Of a stretch of 28,946 nt of DNA, positions 15,841-24,061 are shown piece by piece. The position numbers and the translations under genes are program-made. How positions within the stretch are numbered: position 1 is the first letter of the stretch; each line of letters starts with the position of its first letter. Source of the DNA: JBHJOF01 sp050330055 (GTDB lineage: Bacteria > Pseudomonadota > Alphaproteobacteria > Kiloniellales > JAKSDN01); contig JBHJOF010000198.1 of assembly GCA_050330055.1 (NCBI GenBank), positions 1 through 28,946 of the forward strand. The letters run 5' to 3'. The notes beneath the pieces were generated by a model. That model searched no databases and was not told the origin of the DNA. It was given only the letters and a program-made list of their open reading frames with translations.

Positions 15841-17277
15841 ATGACACAGGAACTGGAGGCGGACATCTGCATCATCGGCGCCGGATCGGGCGGCCTGTCG
15901 GTCGCAGCCGGCGCCTCGCAGCTCTGCGCGCGCAGCCTGCTGATCGAGCGGGGCAAGATGGGCGGCGACTGCCTCAATAGCGGCTGCGTTCCCTCGAAGT
16001 CGCTGCTGGTCGCCGCCAAGGCCGCCGCTTTCGGCGCCTCCACTGCAAAGCTCGGCGTCACCTACGGGGCGCCTAGCGTCGATTTCCAGGCGGTGCACGA
16101 TCACGTGCACGGTGTCATCGCGTCGATCGCGCCGATGGATTCGGTCGAGCGCTTCGAGGGCCTCGGCGTCACGGTGCTGCGCGCCAGTGCGCGCTTCGTC
16201 GCGCCGCGCGTTCTGGAAGCGAACGGCCGGCGCATCAAGGCGCGCCGTTTCGTCATCGCCACCGGCTCGCAGCCCGCGGCGCCGCCGATTTCCGGCCTCG
16301 ACCAGGTGCCCTATCTCACCAACGAGTCGGTTTTCGATCTGACGACGCTGCCGCGCCACCTGATCGTGCTCGGCGGCGGCCCGATCGGTTGCGAGCTCGG
16401 CCAGGCCTTCCGTAGACTCGGCGCCGAGGTCAGCATCGTCGAGATGGCGTCGATCCTGCCCAAGGACGACCCTGAGCTGGTCGAGATCCTGCGCACCCGC
16501 CTGCGCGGCGACGGCATCACGCTCTACGAGCAGACAAGGGTCATCGGCGCAGAGCGCGACGGCGCTGGAGATAGCGCGGGCGTCGCGCTGCGCGTCGCGC
16601 GCAACGGGCAGGAGCAGCGTATCACCGGCTCGGCGCTGCTGCTCGCGGCGGGCCGGCGGCCGACCATCGAAGGATTGAATCTCGAAGCCGCCGGCATCGC
16701 CTACGACCGCGGCGGCATCAAGGTCGACGCCCGACTGCGTACCAGCGACAAGAGGGTCTATGCCATGGGTGACGTCGCCGGCGGCTATCAGTTCACCCAC
16801 GTCGCCGGCTATCACGCGGGCATCGTCATCCGCAACGCGCTGTTCCGCCTGCCGGCCAAGGCCGACATGGGAGCGATCCCCTGGGTCACCTATTGCGATC
16901 CGGAGCTGGCGCACGTCGGCCTCGCAGAAGAGGCGGCGCGCGCGCAGCACGGCAAGATCACCGTGCTGCGCTGGCCCTTCGCCGAGAACGACCGGGCCCA
17001 GACCGAGCGCAAGACCGACGGCCTGGTCAAGGCCATCGTCACGCCGGGCGGCCGGGTGCTCGGCGCCTCGATCGTCGGTGCTCAGGCCGGCGAGCTGATC
17101 CAGCCCTGGGTGCTGGCCCTGTCCCAGGGCCTCAAGATCGGCGCGCTCGCCACCATGGTGGCGCCCTATCCGACCCTGGGCGAGGCCAGCAAGCGCGCGG
17201 CCGGCAGCTTCTATGCGCCGAAGCTGTTCGGCGCCCGGACCAAGGCCATCGTCCGCTTGCTCGGCCGTCTCGGATGA
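15841..17277 (+). CDS. FAD-dependent pyridine nucleotide-disulfide oxidoreductase, MerA/Lpd-like
   Basis: A cytoplasmic flavoprotein of 478 residues. The FAD-binding GAGSGGLSVAAG is near residue 13, and the redox-active disulfide is C44 and C49 in GGDCLNSGCVPSK. The NAD(P) site GGGPIGCELGQAFRRLG is near 178, and the second FAD motif is VYAMGDVAGGYQFTH. The dimerisation domain ends with the active-site loop PYPTLGEA, where Y443 stands in place of the His (HPT) of lipoamide dehydrogenase. There is no MerA N-terminal metal domain and no C-terminal Cys pair, so it is not a true mercuric reductase. The partner just upstream is a TVP38 protein; this pairing recurs in bacteria, but the electron acceptor is not known. 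Confidence 0.9.
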   Translation: MTQELEADICIIGAGSGGLSVAAGASQLCARSLLIERGKMGGDCLNSGCVPSKSLLVAAKAAAFGASTAKLGVTYGAPSVDFQAVHDHVHGVIASIAPMDSVERFEGLGVTVLRASARFVAPRVLEANGRRIKARRFVIATGSQPAAPPISGLDQVPYLTNESVFDLTTLPRHLIVLGGGPIGCELGQAFRRLGAEVSIVEMASILPKDDPELVEILRTRLRGDGITLYEQTRVIGAERDGAGDSAGVALRVARNGQEQRITGSALLLAAGRRPTIEGLNLEAAGIAYDRGGIKVDARLRTSDKRVYAMGDVAGGYQFTHVAGYHAGIVIRNALFRLPAKADMGAIPWVTYCDPELAHVGLAEEAARAQHGKITVLRWPFAENDRAQTERKTDGLVKAIVTPGGRVLGASIVGAQAGELIQPWVLALSQGLKIGALATMVAPYPTLGEASKRAAGSFYAPKLFGARTKAIVRLLGRLG

Positions 17278-17333
17278 GCAAGTCAGCCGAACATTAGGCC
17301 CTTTGGGCGCCTGATACAGCGACCGGCCCTTTG

Positions 17334-17342
17334 TGCTAGGCT
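17334..17342 (+). promoter_or_regulatory. Extended -10 motif directly before the histidine kinase ATG
   Basis: TGCTAGGCT (TG-N plus hexamer TAGGCT at 17337-17342) looks like an extended -10. A start point 7-8 bases on would fall at or beside the ATG at 17350, and no Shine-Dalgarno is visible, so the mRNA may be leaderless. A similar TGCTAGACT stands before the next gene. No good -35 is visible. Confidence 0.35.
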
Positions 17343-17349
17343 AAGCATA

Positions 17350-18807
17350 ATGTCTCTGCGTCCTTCTCACCCGGACCAGGTGCGGGTCGGCCTGTCCGCC
17401 CGCCTGCTGTTGCTGACCGTGGCCTTCGTCATGCTGGCCGAGGTGCTGATCTACGCGCCGTCGATCGCCCGCTTCCGGCTGGACTATCTGGAGGACCGCC
17501 TGGCCGCCGCCCACCTGGCCATCCTGGCGCTCGACGCCACGCCCGACCAGATGGTGAGCGCCGACCTGGAGCGCGAGCTGCTGGCTCATGTCGGCGCCCA
17601 CACGGTCGCCCTGAAGCGACCCGAGCGTGGCAAGCTGATGCTGATGCGCGAGCATCCCACGCCGGTTGATCAGTCCTACGATCTGCGACAGGGCAGCATT
17701 CTCGGCCTGATCCGCGATGCGATCCTGGCACTGGCGGCGAATGACGACCGCGTGCTGCGCGTCGTCGGCCCCTCGCCCAAGGACCCGACGGTCGAGGTCG
17801 AGCTCGTGCTCGACGAGGCTCCGCTGCGCGAGGCCATGATCGGCTATTCCAACCGCATTCTGGCGCTTTCCCTGGTGATCTCGCTGTTCACCGCGGCGCT
17901 GGTCTATCTCAGCCTGCTCTGGCTGCTGGTGCGGCCGATGCGCCGGATCACCGCAAGTATGACCGCCTTCCGTGACGATCCCGAGGACGCCTCGCGCATC
18001 ATCCAGCCGTCGGCACGCCGCGACGAGATCGGCGTGGCGCAGCGCGAGCTCGCCAACATGCAGCATGGCCTGCGCGCCGCCCTGCACCAGAAGACGCGCC
18101 TCGCCGCGCTCGGCATCGCGGTCACCAAGATCAATCACGACCTGAAGAACATCCTGGCCACCGCGCTGCTGGTGTCCGACCGTTTGCTGGCCAGCGACGA
18201 CCCCGAGGTGCGCCGGGTGACGCCGACCCTCATGGGCGCCATCGACCGCGCCGTGCGGCTCTGCGGCCAGACCCTCGCCTTCACGCGCGAGGGGCCGCCG
18301 CCGCTCGAGCTCAGCCGCTTCGACCTCGGCGCGCTCGTCGACGACGTCGCCGCGGGCTTGCCGGAGACCACGATCGGCGACGCCGTCTGGCACAACCGTA
18401 TCGACCGGCCGATCGAACTGCGCGCCGATCGCGAGCAGCTCTTCCGGGTGCTGACCAACCTGGCCCGCAATGGCTTCGAGGCCGGCGCCAAAACCATCGA
18501 GGTCTCCGCCCGGTGCGAGGACGGCCGGGTCCTGATCGCCGTGACCGATGATGGCCCCGGCCTGCCGCCGCGCGCCCGCGAGCGCCTGTTCCAGCCCTTC
18601 TCTGGCTCGGCCCGGCCGGGCGGTACCGGACTCGGCCTGGCGATCGCCCGCGACCTGATGCACGCCCACGGCGGCGACATTCGCCTTGAGCGCTCGACCG
18701 CGCAAGGCACCAGCTTCTGCCTGATTCTGCCCCTGATCGCCGCCGGCACCGGTCAGCAGCGCCAGACGCCAGCCGCATCCAAGAGCTCGCGTGCCGACGC
18801 GGCTTGA
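17350..18807 (+). CDS. Membrane sensor histidine kinase, orphan
   Basis: The 485 residues have a TM near 16-36, a sensor region of about 130 residues outside the membrane (37-165), a second TM (near 173-196, ALSLVISLFTAALVYLSLLWLLV), a HAMP-like linker, a dimerisation helix and an ATPase domain. The phosphoacceptor is probably H263 in INHDLKNIL, differing from the usual HELRTP box. The N box NLARNGFEAG, G1 DDGPGLPP and G2 GGTGLGLAIA are intact, so kinase activity is expected. No response regulator is adjacent, so its partner lies elsewhere. It starts 72 bases after the flavoprotein gene. The signal is unknown. Confidence 0.92.
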   Translation: MSLRPSHPDQVRVGLSARLLLLTVAFVMLAEVLIYAPSIARFRLDYLEDRLAAAHLAILALDATPDQMVSADLERELLAHVGAHTVALKRPERGKLMLMREHPTPVDQSYDLRQGSILGLIRDAILALAANDDRVLRVVGPSPKDPTVEVELVLDEAPLREAMIGYSNRILALSLVISLFTAALVYLSLLWLLVRPMRRITASMTAFRDDPEDASRIIQPSARRDEIGVAQRELANMQHGLRAALHQKTRLAALGIAVTKINHDLKNILATALLVSDRLLASDDPEVRRVTPTLMGAIDRAVRLCGQTLAFTREGPPPLELSRFDLGALVDDVAAGLPETTIGDAVWHNRIDRPIELRADREQLFRVLTNLARNGFEAGAKTIEVSARCEDGRVLIAVTDDGPGLPPRARERLFQPFSGSARPGGTGLGLAIARDLMHAHGGDIRLERSTAQGTSFCLILPLIAAGTGQQRQTPAASKSSRADAA

Positions 18808-18919
18808 GCACCGCCGAAAGCGATCCAGCGCCAGGCTTCTGAGGGCGGCTCACTTAACTGCTCTCTTTTTTGGTGTGGTGTGAGCGCGAAATGCCCGGCG
18901 ACCAAACTCTGAGCGGCTA

Positions 18920-18928
18920 TGCTAGACT
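18920..18928 (+). promoter_or_regulatory. Extended -10 motif before the nucleotide cyclase gene
   Basis: TGCTAGACT, with an overlapping TATGCT at 18918-18923, resembles an extended -10. It overlaps the upstream in-frame ATG at 18919, so if it is a promoter that ATG cannot be the start and translation begins at 18970, leaving a leader of about 35 bases. No convincing -35 is visible. Confidence 0.35.
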
Positions 18929-18969
18929 TGCATGCCACTCGTGGCGCTCCCGCTGGGGGGACTCAAGCC

Positions 18970-21930
18970 ATGACGACGCTGAGGGAACACGCAAGGAGCG
19001 CGACGGCGAGCTTGCACGAGATGCTGCGCGTCTCGCCGGGCGACTTCGATGTTGAGAGTGCCGCCGCCGTTATAGAGCAGGCCATAAGGAGCGCGGCACG
19101 CGAGCGCGAAAGCAAAGCGCGTCGACAGCTGAAGGCGGGCCTGGCCGCGGCGCAAGAGCGTCTGACGCGACTACTAGGCTCGTCGCCCGCCGTGATCTAC
19201 AGCTTCAAGGCCTTTGGCGATTTTGCTCCGATCTTTGTCAGCGACAACATCAAGGACATTTTTGGCTACGCGCCGGACGAGTACCTCGACGACCCGTCCT
19301 TCTGGCGCGACCGCGTCCACCCCAACGACCTGGCCCGTGTCGAGGAGGCGGTCTCACGCTTCTTCGAAAACGGGATTCACTCGGTGGAGTATCGCTTCCG
19401 GCGCAAGGATGGCTCCTATTGCTGGGTGAACGACGAACAGCGCCTGATTCGCGGCGACAATGGCAAGCCATTGGAAATCGTCGGCTCTTGGAGCGACATC
19501 ACGGCGCGGAAGAAAGCCGAGGCGGCGACGGCTGCCGTCCACGCCCGCCTGCGCCAACTACTCACTTGTTCGCCTGCCGTCATCTACAGCTACAAAGCGA
19601 CGGGAGACTTCGCGCCGACCTTTGTCAGCGAGAACATAAGGGACTGGCTGGGCTACGAGTCGCAGGAGTATCTGGAAGACGCGGATTTCTGGCGCCGTTG
19701 CGTGCATCCCGACGACCTGGCCGCGGTGGAGGCCGAGTCCGCTCACCTGTTCAGAACGGGCCGCCATACGGTCGAATACCGCTTCCTCAAGAAGGACGGC
19801 ACCTACTGCTGGGTCAACGACGAGCAGCACCTGATTGTCGACGAGGCTGGCCAGCCGCTCGAGGTGGTCGGCTCGTGGAGCGACATCTCCGAGCGGAAGG
19901 AAGCGGAAGCAGAAGTGGCGGCGGCGCGAGAACGCGTTGATTTCCTGCTCGCCAGCTCGCCGGCCGTGATCTACAGCTTCGAGGCAAGCGGCGACTACGC
20001 GCCGACATTCATAAGCCGGAACGTCAAGGATCTGCTCGGCTATGAGCAGGAGGAATACCTTGAGAACCCGGACTTTTGGCGCAGCCGCGTGCATCCCGAT
20101 GACTTCTCGCGGATCGAGAAGGACTATGCGCGCCTGTTCGACGAGGGCCGCCTCGCTATCGAGTACAGATTCCGCAAGAAGGACGGCAGCTATTGCTGGA
20201 TCGGCGACGACCTGCAGCTGCTCCGCAATGCCGCGGGCGAGCCGCTCGAGGTGGTCGGCGCCTGGAACGACATCACGGCGCGCAAGCAGATCGGCGAGGC
20301 TCTGGTCGCCGCCCAGGACCGCCTGGTGCGCGTCTTGTCGTCCGCGCCTGCGGTGATCTACAGCTTCAAGGCGACCGACGACTACGCGCCGATCATTATC
20401 AGCGAGAACATCAAGACACTGCTCGGCTATGAGCCGCGCGAGTACTTGGAGAACGCCAATTTCTGGCGTGATCGGGTGCACCCCGACGAACTTGCTGCGG
20501 TGGAGGCCGAAGCTGTCCATCTGTTCAAGAAGGGCCACCACACCGTCGAGTACCGCTTTCTCAAGAAGGACGGAAGCTATTGCTGGGTCAACGATGAGCA
20601 GCAGTTGATGCGCGACAAGGACGGCCAGCCCCTCGAGGTCGTCGGCTCATGGAGCGACGTGAGCGCACGCAAGGAGGCGGAGACCGCTTTGCGGCGCATC
20701 GAGCAGCGCCTGACGGACGCGATCGAGTCGATCTCGGAGGGATTCTCGCTGTATGACGCGGAGGACCGTCTGGTCGTCTGCAACCGCGCCTATGGTGAGC
20801 TTCTCTATCCCGGGCTTGGATCGCCGGCGCCGGGCACGCCCTACGAGAGGCTCATCCGCAATGCGGCAGAACAAGGCCTTGTCGAGGATGCCAAGGGACG
20901 GGTCGAGGAGTGGGTCGCCGAGCGCCTAGCCAAGCATAGGCAGCCGAGCAAGCCCCACGTGCAGCACCGTGGCGACGGCCGCTGGATTCAAGTCAACGAG
21001 CGCAAGACCACGGAGGGCGGCACCGTCGCGGTCTACACGAACATCTCCGAGATCAAGCGCGCCGAAGAGCAGCTTCGCGAGGCCAAGCGCAAGGCGGAGC
21101 AGGCCAACGAGCTGGTGACGGAGAAGAACAAGGCGCTGGAAGCTTTGTCGATGAAGCTGTCGAAATACCTGTCTCCGCAGGTCTACTCGTCGATATTCAC
21201 GGGTTCGCAGGAGGTCAAGATAGCCTCGAGCCGCAAGAAGCTGACCATATTCTTCTCCGACATCGCAAGTTTCACCGAAACGACCGACTCCCTGGAATCT
21301 GAGGAGCTGACGGCGCTGCTCAACCACTACCTGACCGAGATGTCGATCATTGCCCTGGAGCACGGCGCGACCATCGACAAGTATATCGGAGACGCGATCC
21401 TGGCGTTTTTCGGCGACCCCGAGACGAAGGGCGTCAAGGAGGACGCGATGGCCTGCGTCAACATGGCCATTGCGATGCAGCGACGGATGCGGGACTTGCA
21501 GGCAGAATGGCGCGACAGGGGACTCCAGAAGCCGTTCCAGCTTCGCATCGGCATCAACACGGGCTTTTGCACCGTGGGCAATTTCGGCAGCGAGGACCGC
21601 ATGGAGTACACCATCATCGGCAGCGAGGTGAACCTGGCCTCGCGGCTGCAGTCCCATGCCGAGCTCGGCAGCATTCTGCTGAGCCACGAGACCTATTCCC
21701 TGGTCAAGGACATGGTGCTGGCCGAGGAGCGGGAGCCCATCCAGGCCAAGGGAATCGCCAAGCCGGTGCGCAACTACAAGATCCTCGACCGGATCGACGA
21801 CCTGGTCGAGCAGGGCAAGGCGATCCGCGAAGAGCAGGATGGCCTGCGCCTTGTCCTCGACCTGCAAAGGCTGGACAAGGCACGTGCCGTCGCGACTCTG
21901 GAGGAGATTCTGTCGCGTCTTAGAACCTGA
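18970..21930 (+). CDS. Multi-PAS class III adenylate/guanylate cyclase
   Basis: A soluble 986-residue protein that probably makes cAMP in response to a signal sensed by PAS domains. After a helical start come four PAS/PAC units of 129 residues each (61-576), a fifth, different PAS-like region (about 580-700), a short coiled coil (about 700-730) and the cyclase domain (about 745-945). Catalytic residues are intact: metal ligands D764 (FFSDIASFT) and D808 (KYIGDAILAF), purine-specifying K804 and T881 (MEYTIIGSEV), and transition-state N888 and R892. Lys with Thr fits an ATP-using class IIIb enzyme. The ATG at 18919 (17 more residues) is the alternative start. GC is lower than the neighbours (28 of 60 at 19201-19260, 30 of 60 at 21241-21300). 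Confidence 0.92.
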   Translation: MTTLREHARSATASLHEMLRVSPGDFDVESAAAVIEQAIRSAARERESKARRQLKAGLAAAQERLTRLLGSSPAVIYSFKAFGDFAPIFVSDNIKDIFGYAPDEYLDDPSFWRDRVHPNDLARVEEAVSRFFENGIHSVEYRFRRKDGSYCWVNDEQRLIRGDNGKPLEIVGSWSDITARKKAEAATAAVHARLRQLLTCSPAVIYSYKATGDFAPTFVSENIRDWLGYESQEYLEDADFWRRCVHPDDLAAVEAESAHLFRTGRHTVEYRFLKKDGTYCWVNDEQHLIVDEAGQPLEVVGSWSDISERKEAEAEVAAARERVDFLLASSPAVIYSFEASGDYAPTFISRNVKDLLGYEQEEYLENPDFWRSRVHPDDFSRIEKDYARLFDEGRLAIEYRFRKKDGSYCWIGDDLQLLRNAAGEPLEVVGAWNDITARKQIGEALVAAQDRLVRVLSSAPAVIYSFKATDDYAPIIISENIKTLLGYEPREYLENANFWRDRVHPDELAAVEAEAVHLFKKGHHTVEYRFLKKDGSYCWVNDEQQLMRDKDGQPLEVVGSWSDVSARKEAETALRRIEQRLTDAIESISEGFSLYDAEDRLVVCNRAYGELLYPGLGSPAPGTPYERLIRNAAEQGLVEDAKGRVEEWVAERLAKHRQPSKPHVQHRGDGRWIQVNERKTTEGGTVAVYTNISEIKRAEEQLREAKRKAEQANELVTEKNKALEALSMKLSKYLSPQVYSSIFTGSQEVKIASSRKKLTIFFSDIASFTETTDSLESEELTALLNHYLTEMSIIALEHGATIDKYIGDAILAFFGDPETKGVKEDAMACVNMAIAMQRRMRDLQAEWRDRGLQKPFQLRIGINTGFCTVGNFGSEDRMEYTIIGSEVNLASRLQSHAELGSILLSHETYSLVKDMVLAEEREPIQAKGIAKPVRNYKILDRIDDLVEQGKAIREEQDGLRLVLDLQRLDKARAVATLEEILSRLRT
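19150..20697 (+). repeat. Four in-frame tandem 387-base repeats encoding PAS domains
   Basis: Units 19150-19536, 19537-19923, 19924-20310 and 20311-20697 are each exactly 387 bases (129 codons). Equivalent codons of the S-PAVIYS motif fall at 19183, 19570, 19957 and 20344. Each unit also carries EYL..-FW-RVHP, VEYRF or IEYRF, KDG-YCW and PLE(V/I)VG. Units 2 and 4 are closest to each other (VEAE, HTVEYRFLKKDG, QPLEVVGSWSD), which suggests a two-unit duplication or conversion. Confidence 0.9.
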
Positions 21931-21968
21931 CCCCAAGTCAGGCATGGCAGCAGTGCCAAGTGCCGGCT

Positions 21969-22856
21969 TCATGCCTTCATGAAGTCGATGAAGAGCCGCA
22001 GGATCTCGAGACGCGCGTTCTCTTTCGGGAAATAGAGGAAGAAGCCGGGGTGTTCGATGACGTGGTCGTCGAGCACGCTCTCCAGGGCGCCGCAGGCGAG
22101 CTCGTTCTCGACGCCGGCGCGCAGCGTCCAGCCGATCCCCAGGCCGTCGCGCGCCGCGGTGATGAGCGCGGCGAAGCTGTTGAAGATGAGCTGTCCTTTG
22201 ACCTCGACACTGTAGCGGCCGCCGGGGCCGCGGAATCGCCACTCGGCGAGCTGTTTCGAGCCGATGAAGCGATAGCGGATGCAGCGGTGCCGCAGCAGGT
22301 CGCGCGGCTGCTGCGGCCGGCCGTGTGTCGCGAAGTAAGAGGGCGCGGCGAAGCAGGCCTCCTTGATCGGCGGTGTCAGGCGCAGCGCGATCATGTTTTC
22401 GCGGATGCGGTCGCCCAACCGGATGCCGGCGTGGAAGCCTTCGCCCACGATGTCGACGAAGGCCTCGTCGAGCGACAGCTCCAGCTCGATCTCGGGATAG
22501 AGCGCCTGAAAGTCCGCCAGACGGCGGGCGAGGATGCTGTGATAGGCGATGGTGGGCAGGGTGATGCGCAGGCTGCCCTTGCGCGCCTTGCCCACGCCGC
22601 GGGCCTCCTCCAGGGCGTCGCCGAGCTCGCTCAGCGCCGGCTGCGCCCGCCGCAGTAGGGCGCGTCCGGCGTCGGTCAGCCGCACCGAGCGGGTGGTGCG
22701 CGCGAAGAGGCTGACCCCGATCTGCTCCTCGAAGACCTTGAGCTGGTGGCTGACTGCCGGCGGCTGGACGCCGAGCGCGGCCGCAGCGGCCCTGAGCGAG
22801 CCCTGCTCGGCGACCGCCAGAAAGACCTCAAGGCCATGGACCGGTAGCCTGCTCAT
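21969..22856 (-). CDS. LysR-family transcriptional regulator
   Basis: A 295-residue DNA-binding regulator. The winged helix-turn-helix occupies about residues 5-64 (LEVFLAVAEQGSLRAAAAAL, then PPAVSHQLKVFEEQIG and LFARTTRSVRLTDAG), in the standard LysR pattern. The effector domain (about 90-292) begins GSLRITLPTIAY and resembles the GcvA/AmpR-like branch. It is divergent from the EamA exporter gene, with about 100 bases between them, so it probably controls that gene and itself; the ligand is unknown. Its stop is 38 bases from the convergent cyclase stop, with only a weak 5-base-pair hairpin between (21945-21958). Confidence 0.93.
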   Translation of the reverse strand: MSRLPVHGLEVFLAVAEQGSLRAAAAALGVQPPAVSHQLKVFEEQIGVSLFARTTRSVRLTDAGRALLRRAQPALSELGDALEEARGVGKARKGSLRITLPTIAYHSILARRLADFQALYPEIELELSLDEAFVDIVGEGFHAGIRLGDRIRENMIALRLTPPIKEACFAAPSYFATHGRPQQPRDLLRHRCIRYRFIGSKQLAEWRFRGPGGRYSVEVKGQLIFNSFAALITAARDGLGIGWTLRAGVENELACGALESVLDDHVIEHPGFFLYFPKENARLEILRLFIDFMKA

Positions 22857-22957
22857 TATTCGATCTGTTTTATTAGTCTGATTATATTATGAAGTCTATC
22901 CGAAAGAGTGGGCGTGATCTATCTGTTTCCGCGGGACTGATCGGGACCCCGCTCCCT
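22857..22957. promoter_or_regulatory. AT-rich divergent control region between lysR and the EamA gene
   Basis: Bases 22856-22900 are strikingly AT-rich for this sequence. On the plus strand TTCGAT (22859-22864), an 18-base spacer and TATATT (22883-22888) make a fair promoter. The ATG at 22889 falls just after this -10, which favours the ATG at 22958 as the exporter start. A LysR-type site (T-N11-A, imperfect dyad) is expected here, but I could not single one out. Confidence 0.4.
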
Positions 22958-23926
22958 ATGCCGCATTCCAGCCCTTCCGCCAGCTACCCCGAGCGTGCCG
23001 CCTTCGGCGCTGCCTTGATCGTGGCCGCCGCCCTCGGCATGGCCTTCCAGGACGCTGTGGTGAAGTACGTCAGCGCCGGCCTGCCGCTGTGGCAGCTCTA
23101 CGTGCTGCGCGCGCTGATCGTGATCCCGGTCCTGGCTGGCGGTCTCACGCTGCTCGGCGGGCGCGGCGCGGCCAGGCCCAAGGCGCTCGGCTGGGCGCTG
23201 CTGCGAAGCCTGCTGCTGGTGCTGATGTACATCGCCTTCTACGGCGCCCTGCCGCTGCTCAGCCTCTCGGTGGTGGCGACCGCCTACTACACCGCGCCGC
23301 TCTTCATCACCCTGCTCTCGGCGCTGCTGCTCGGCGAGCCGGTCGGTGGCCGCGGCTGGGCGGCGATCGGCATCGGCTTCCTGGGCGTGCTGGCGATCCT
23401 CAGGCCGGGGACCGAGGCCTTCACCTTGCTGGCGTTGCTGCCGGTGCTCTCGGGACTGTTCTATGCCCTGGCGGCGATCATCACGCGCAGCAAGTGCCTC
23501 GGCGAGGCGCCGCTGGTGCTGTCGCTGACGCTGAACGTCTGCTTCCTGCTGGTCGGCGCCGTCGCCAGCGCGGCGGTCCTGCTGTGGAACCCGACGGCAG
23601 ACGAGGCGGCGGTCTATCCCTTCCTGCTCGGCCGCTGGGTGGAGCTCGGCGCGCGTGAGTGGGGCTTCATCGTCCTGCTGGCCATCCTCATCGTCGCGGT
23701 CAGCGCCGGCGTCGCCAAGGCCTACCAGTCCGGCCCGCCGGTCGTCATCGCCACCTTCGACTACAGCTACCTTGTGTTCGCCGCCTTCTGGAGCTTCGTG
23801 ATCTTCGCCGAGCTGCCAGATGCCGCGACGGTGGTCGGGATGGTTCTGATCACGTCGGCTGGATTGCTGGCGCTTAGACGGCCGCGCTTGCCGCTTCGAG
23901 CGCCGGCAGCGGAACGCGTCACCTGA
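22958..23926 (+). CDS. EamA/DMT-family exporter
   Basis: A 322-residue inner-membrane protein with about ten hydrophobic segments in two EamA halves (about 15-145 and 160-300). The first begins GAALIVAAALGMAFQDAVVK, and segments such as PLLSLSVVATAYYTAPLFIT and LLGEPVGGRGWAAIGIGFLG are typical of the RhaT/S-adenosylmethionine-uptake-like DMT group. By family it moves small metabolites; the substrate is unknown. The ATG at 22958 (MPHSSPS) is preferred; an in-frame ATG at 22889 would add 23 polar residues without similarity to a membrane start. It is divergent from and probably regulated by the LysR gene. Confidence 0.9.
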   Translation: MPHSSPSASYPERAAFGAALIVAAALGMAFQDAVVKYVSAGLPLWQLYVLRALIVIPVLAGGLTLLGGRGAARPKALGWALLRSLLLVLMYIAFYGALPLLSLSVVATAYYTAPLFITLLSALLLGEPVGGRGWAAIGIGFLGVLAILRPGTEAFTLLALLPVLSGLFYALAAIITRSKCLGEAPLVLSLTLNVCFLLVGAVASAAVLLWNPTADEAAVYPFLLGRWVELGAREWGFIVLLAILIVAVSAGVAKAYQSGPPVVIATFDYSYLVFAAFWSFVIFAELPDAATVVGMVLITSAGLLALRRPRLPLRAPAAERVT

Positions 23927-23954
23927 TGATCATGCATCCCGCAATCCGCTCCCC

Positions 23955-24031
23955 TGTCATGCCCGGGCTTGACCCGGGCATCCACCGTGCCGCTTGCACC
24001 ATGGATCACCGGATCAAGTCCGGTGATGACA
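23955..24031. repeat. Dispersed palindromic repeat, copy 1
   Basis: The element is bounded by TGTCAT and ATGACA and contains two hairpins: TGCCCGGG-CTTGA-CCCGGGCA (23960-23980) and TCACCGGA-TCAAG-TCCGGTGA (24006-24026). A related copy lies at 27339-27414. Elements like this are widespread in alphaproteobacterial intergenic regions. Here it lies between the convergent EamA and methyltransferase genes and may also work as a bidirectional transcript end. Confidence 0.85.
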
Positions 24032-24061
24032 CCGAGTAAGTTGCTCCGACAGGAATGCCAT

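Noticed and set aside
15841..17277. Mercuric reductase (merA)
   Set aside because: The metal-binding N-terminal domain, the C-terminal Cys pair and other mer genes are absent; only the general flavoprotein fold and redox disulfide match.
18845..18875. Rho-independent terminator after the histidine kinase (T-run TTTTTT near 18866)
   Set aside because: The T-run is present, but no stable stem lies directly before it.
21945..21958. Bidirectional terminator between the cyclase and lysR genes
   Set aside because: Only a 5-base-pair stem (TGGCA/TGCCA) with no T-run on either strand; too weak to call.
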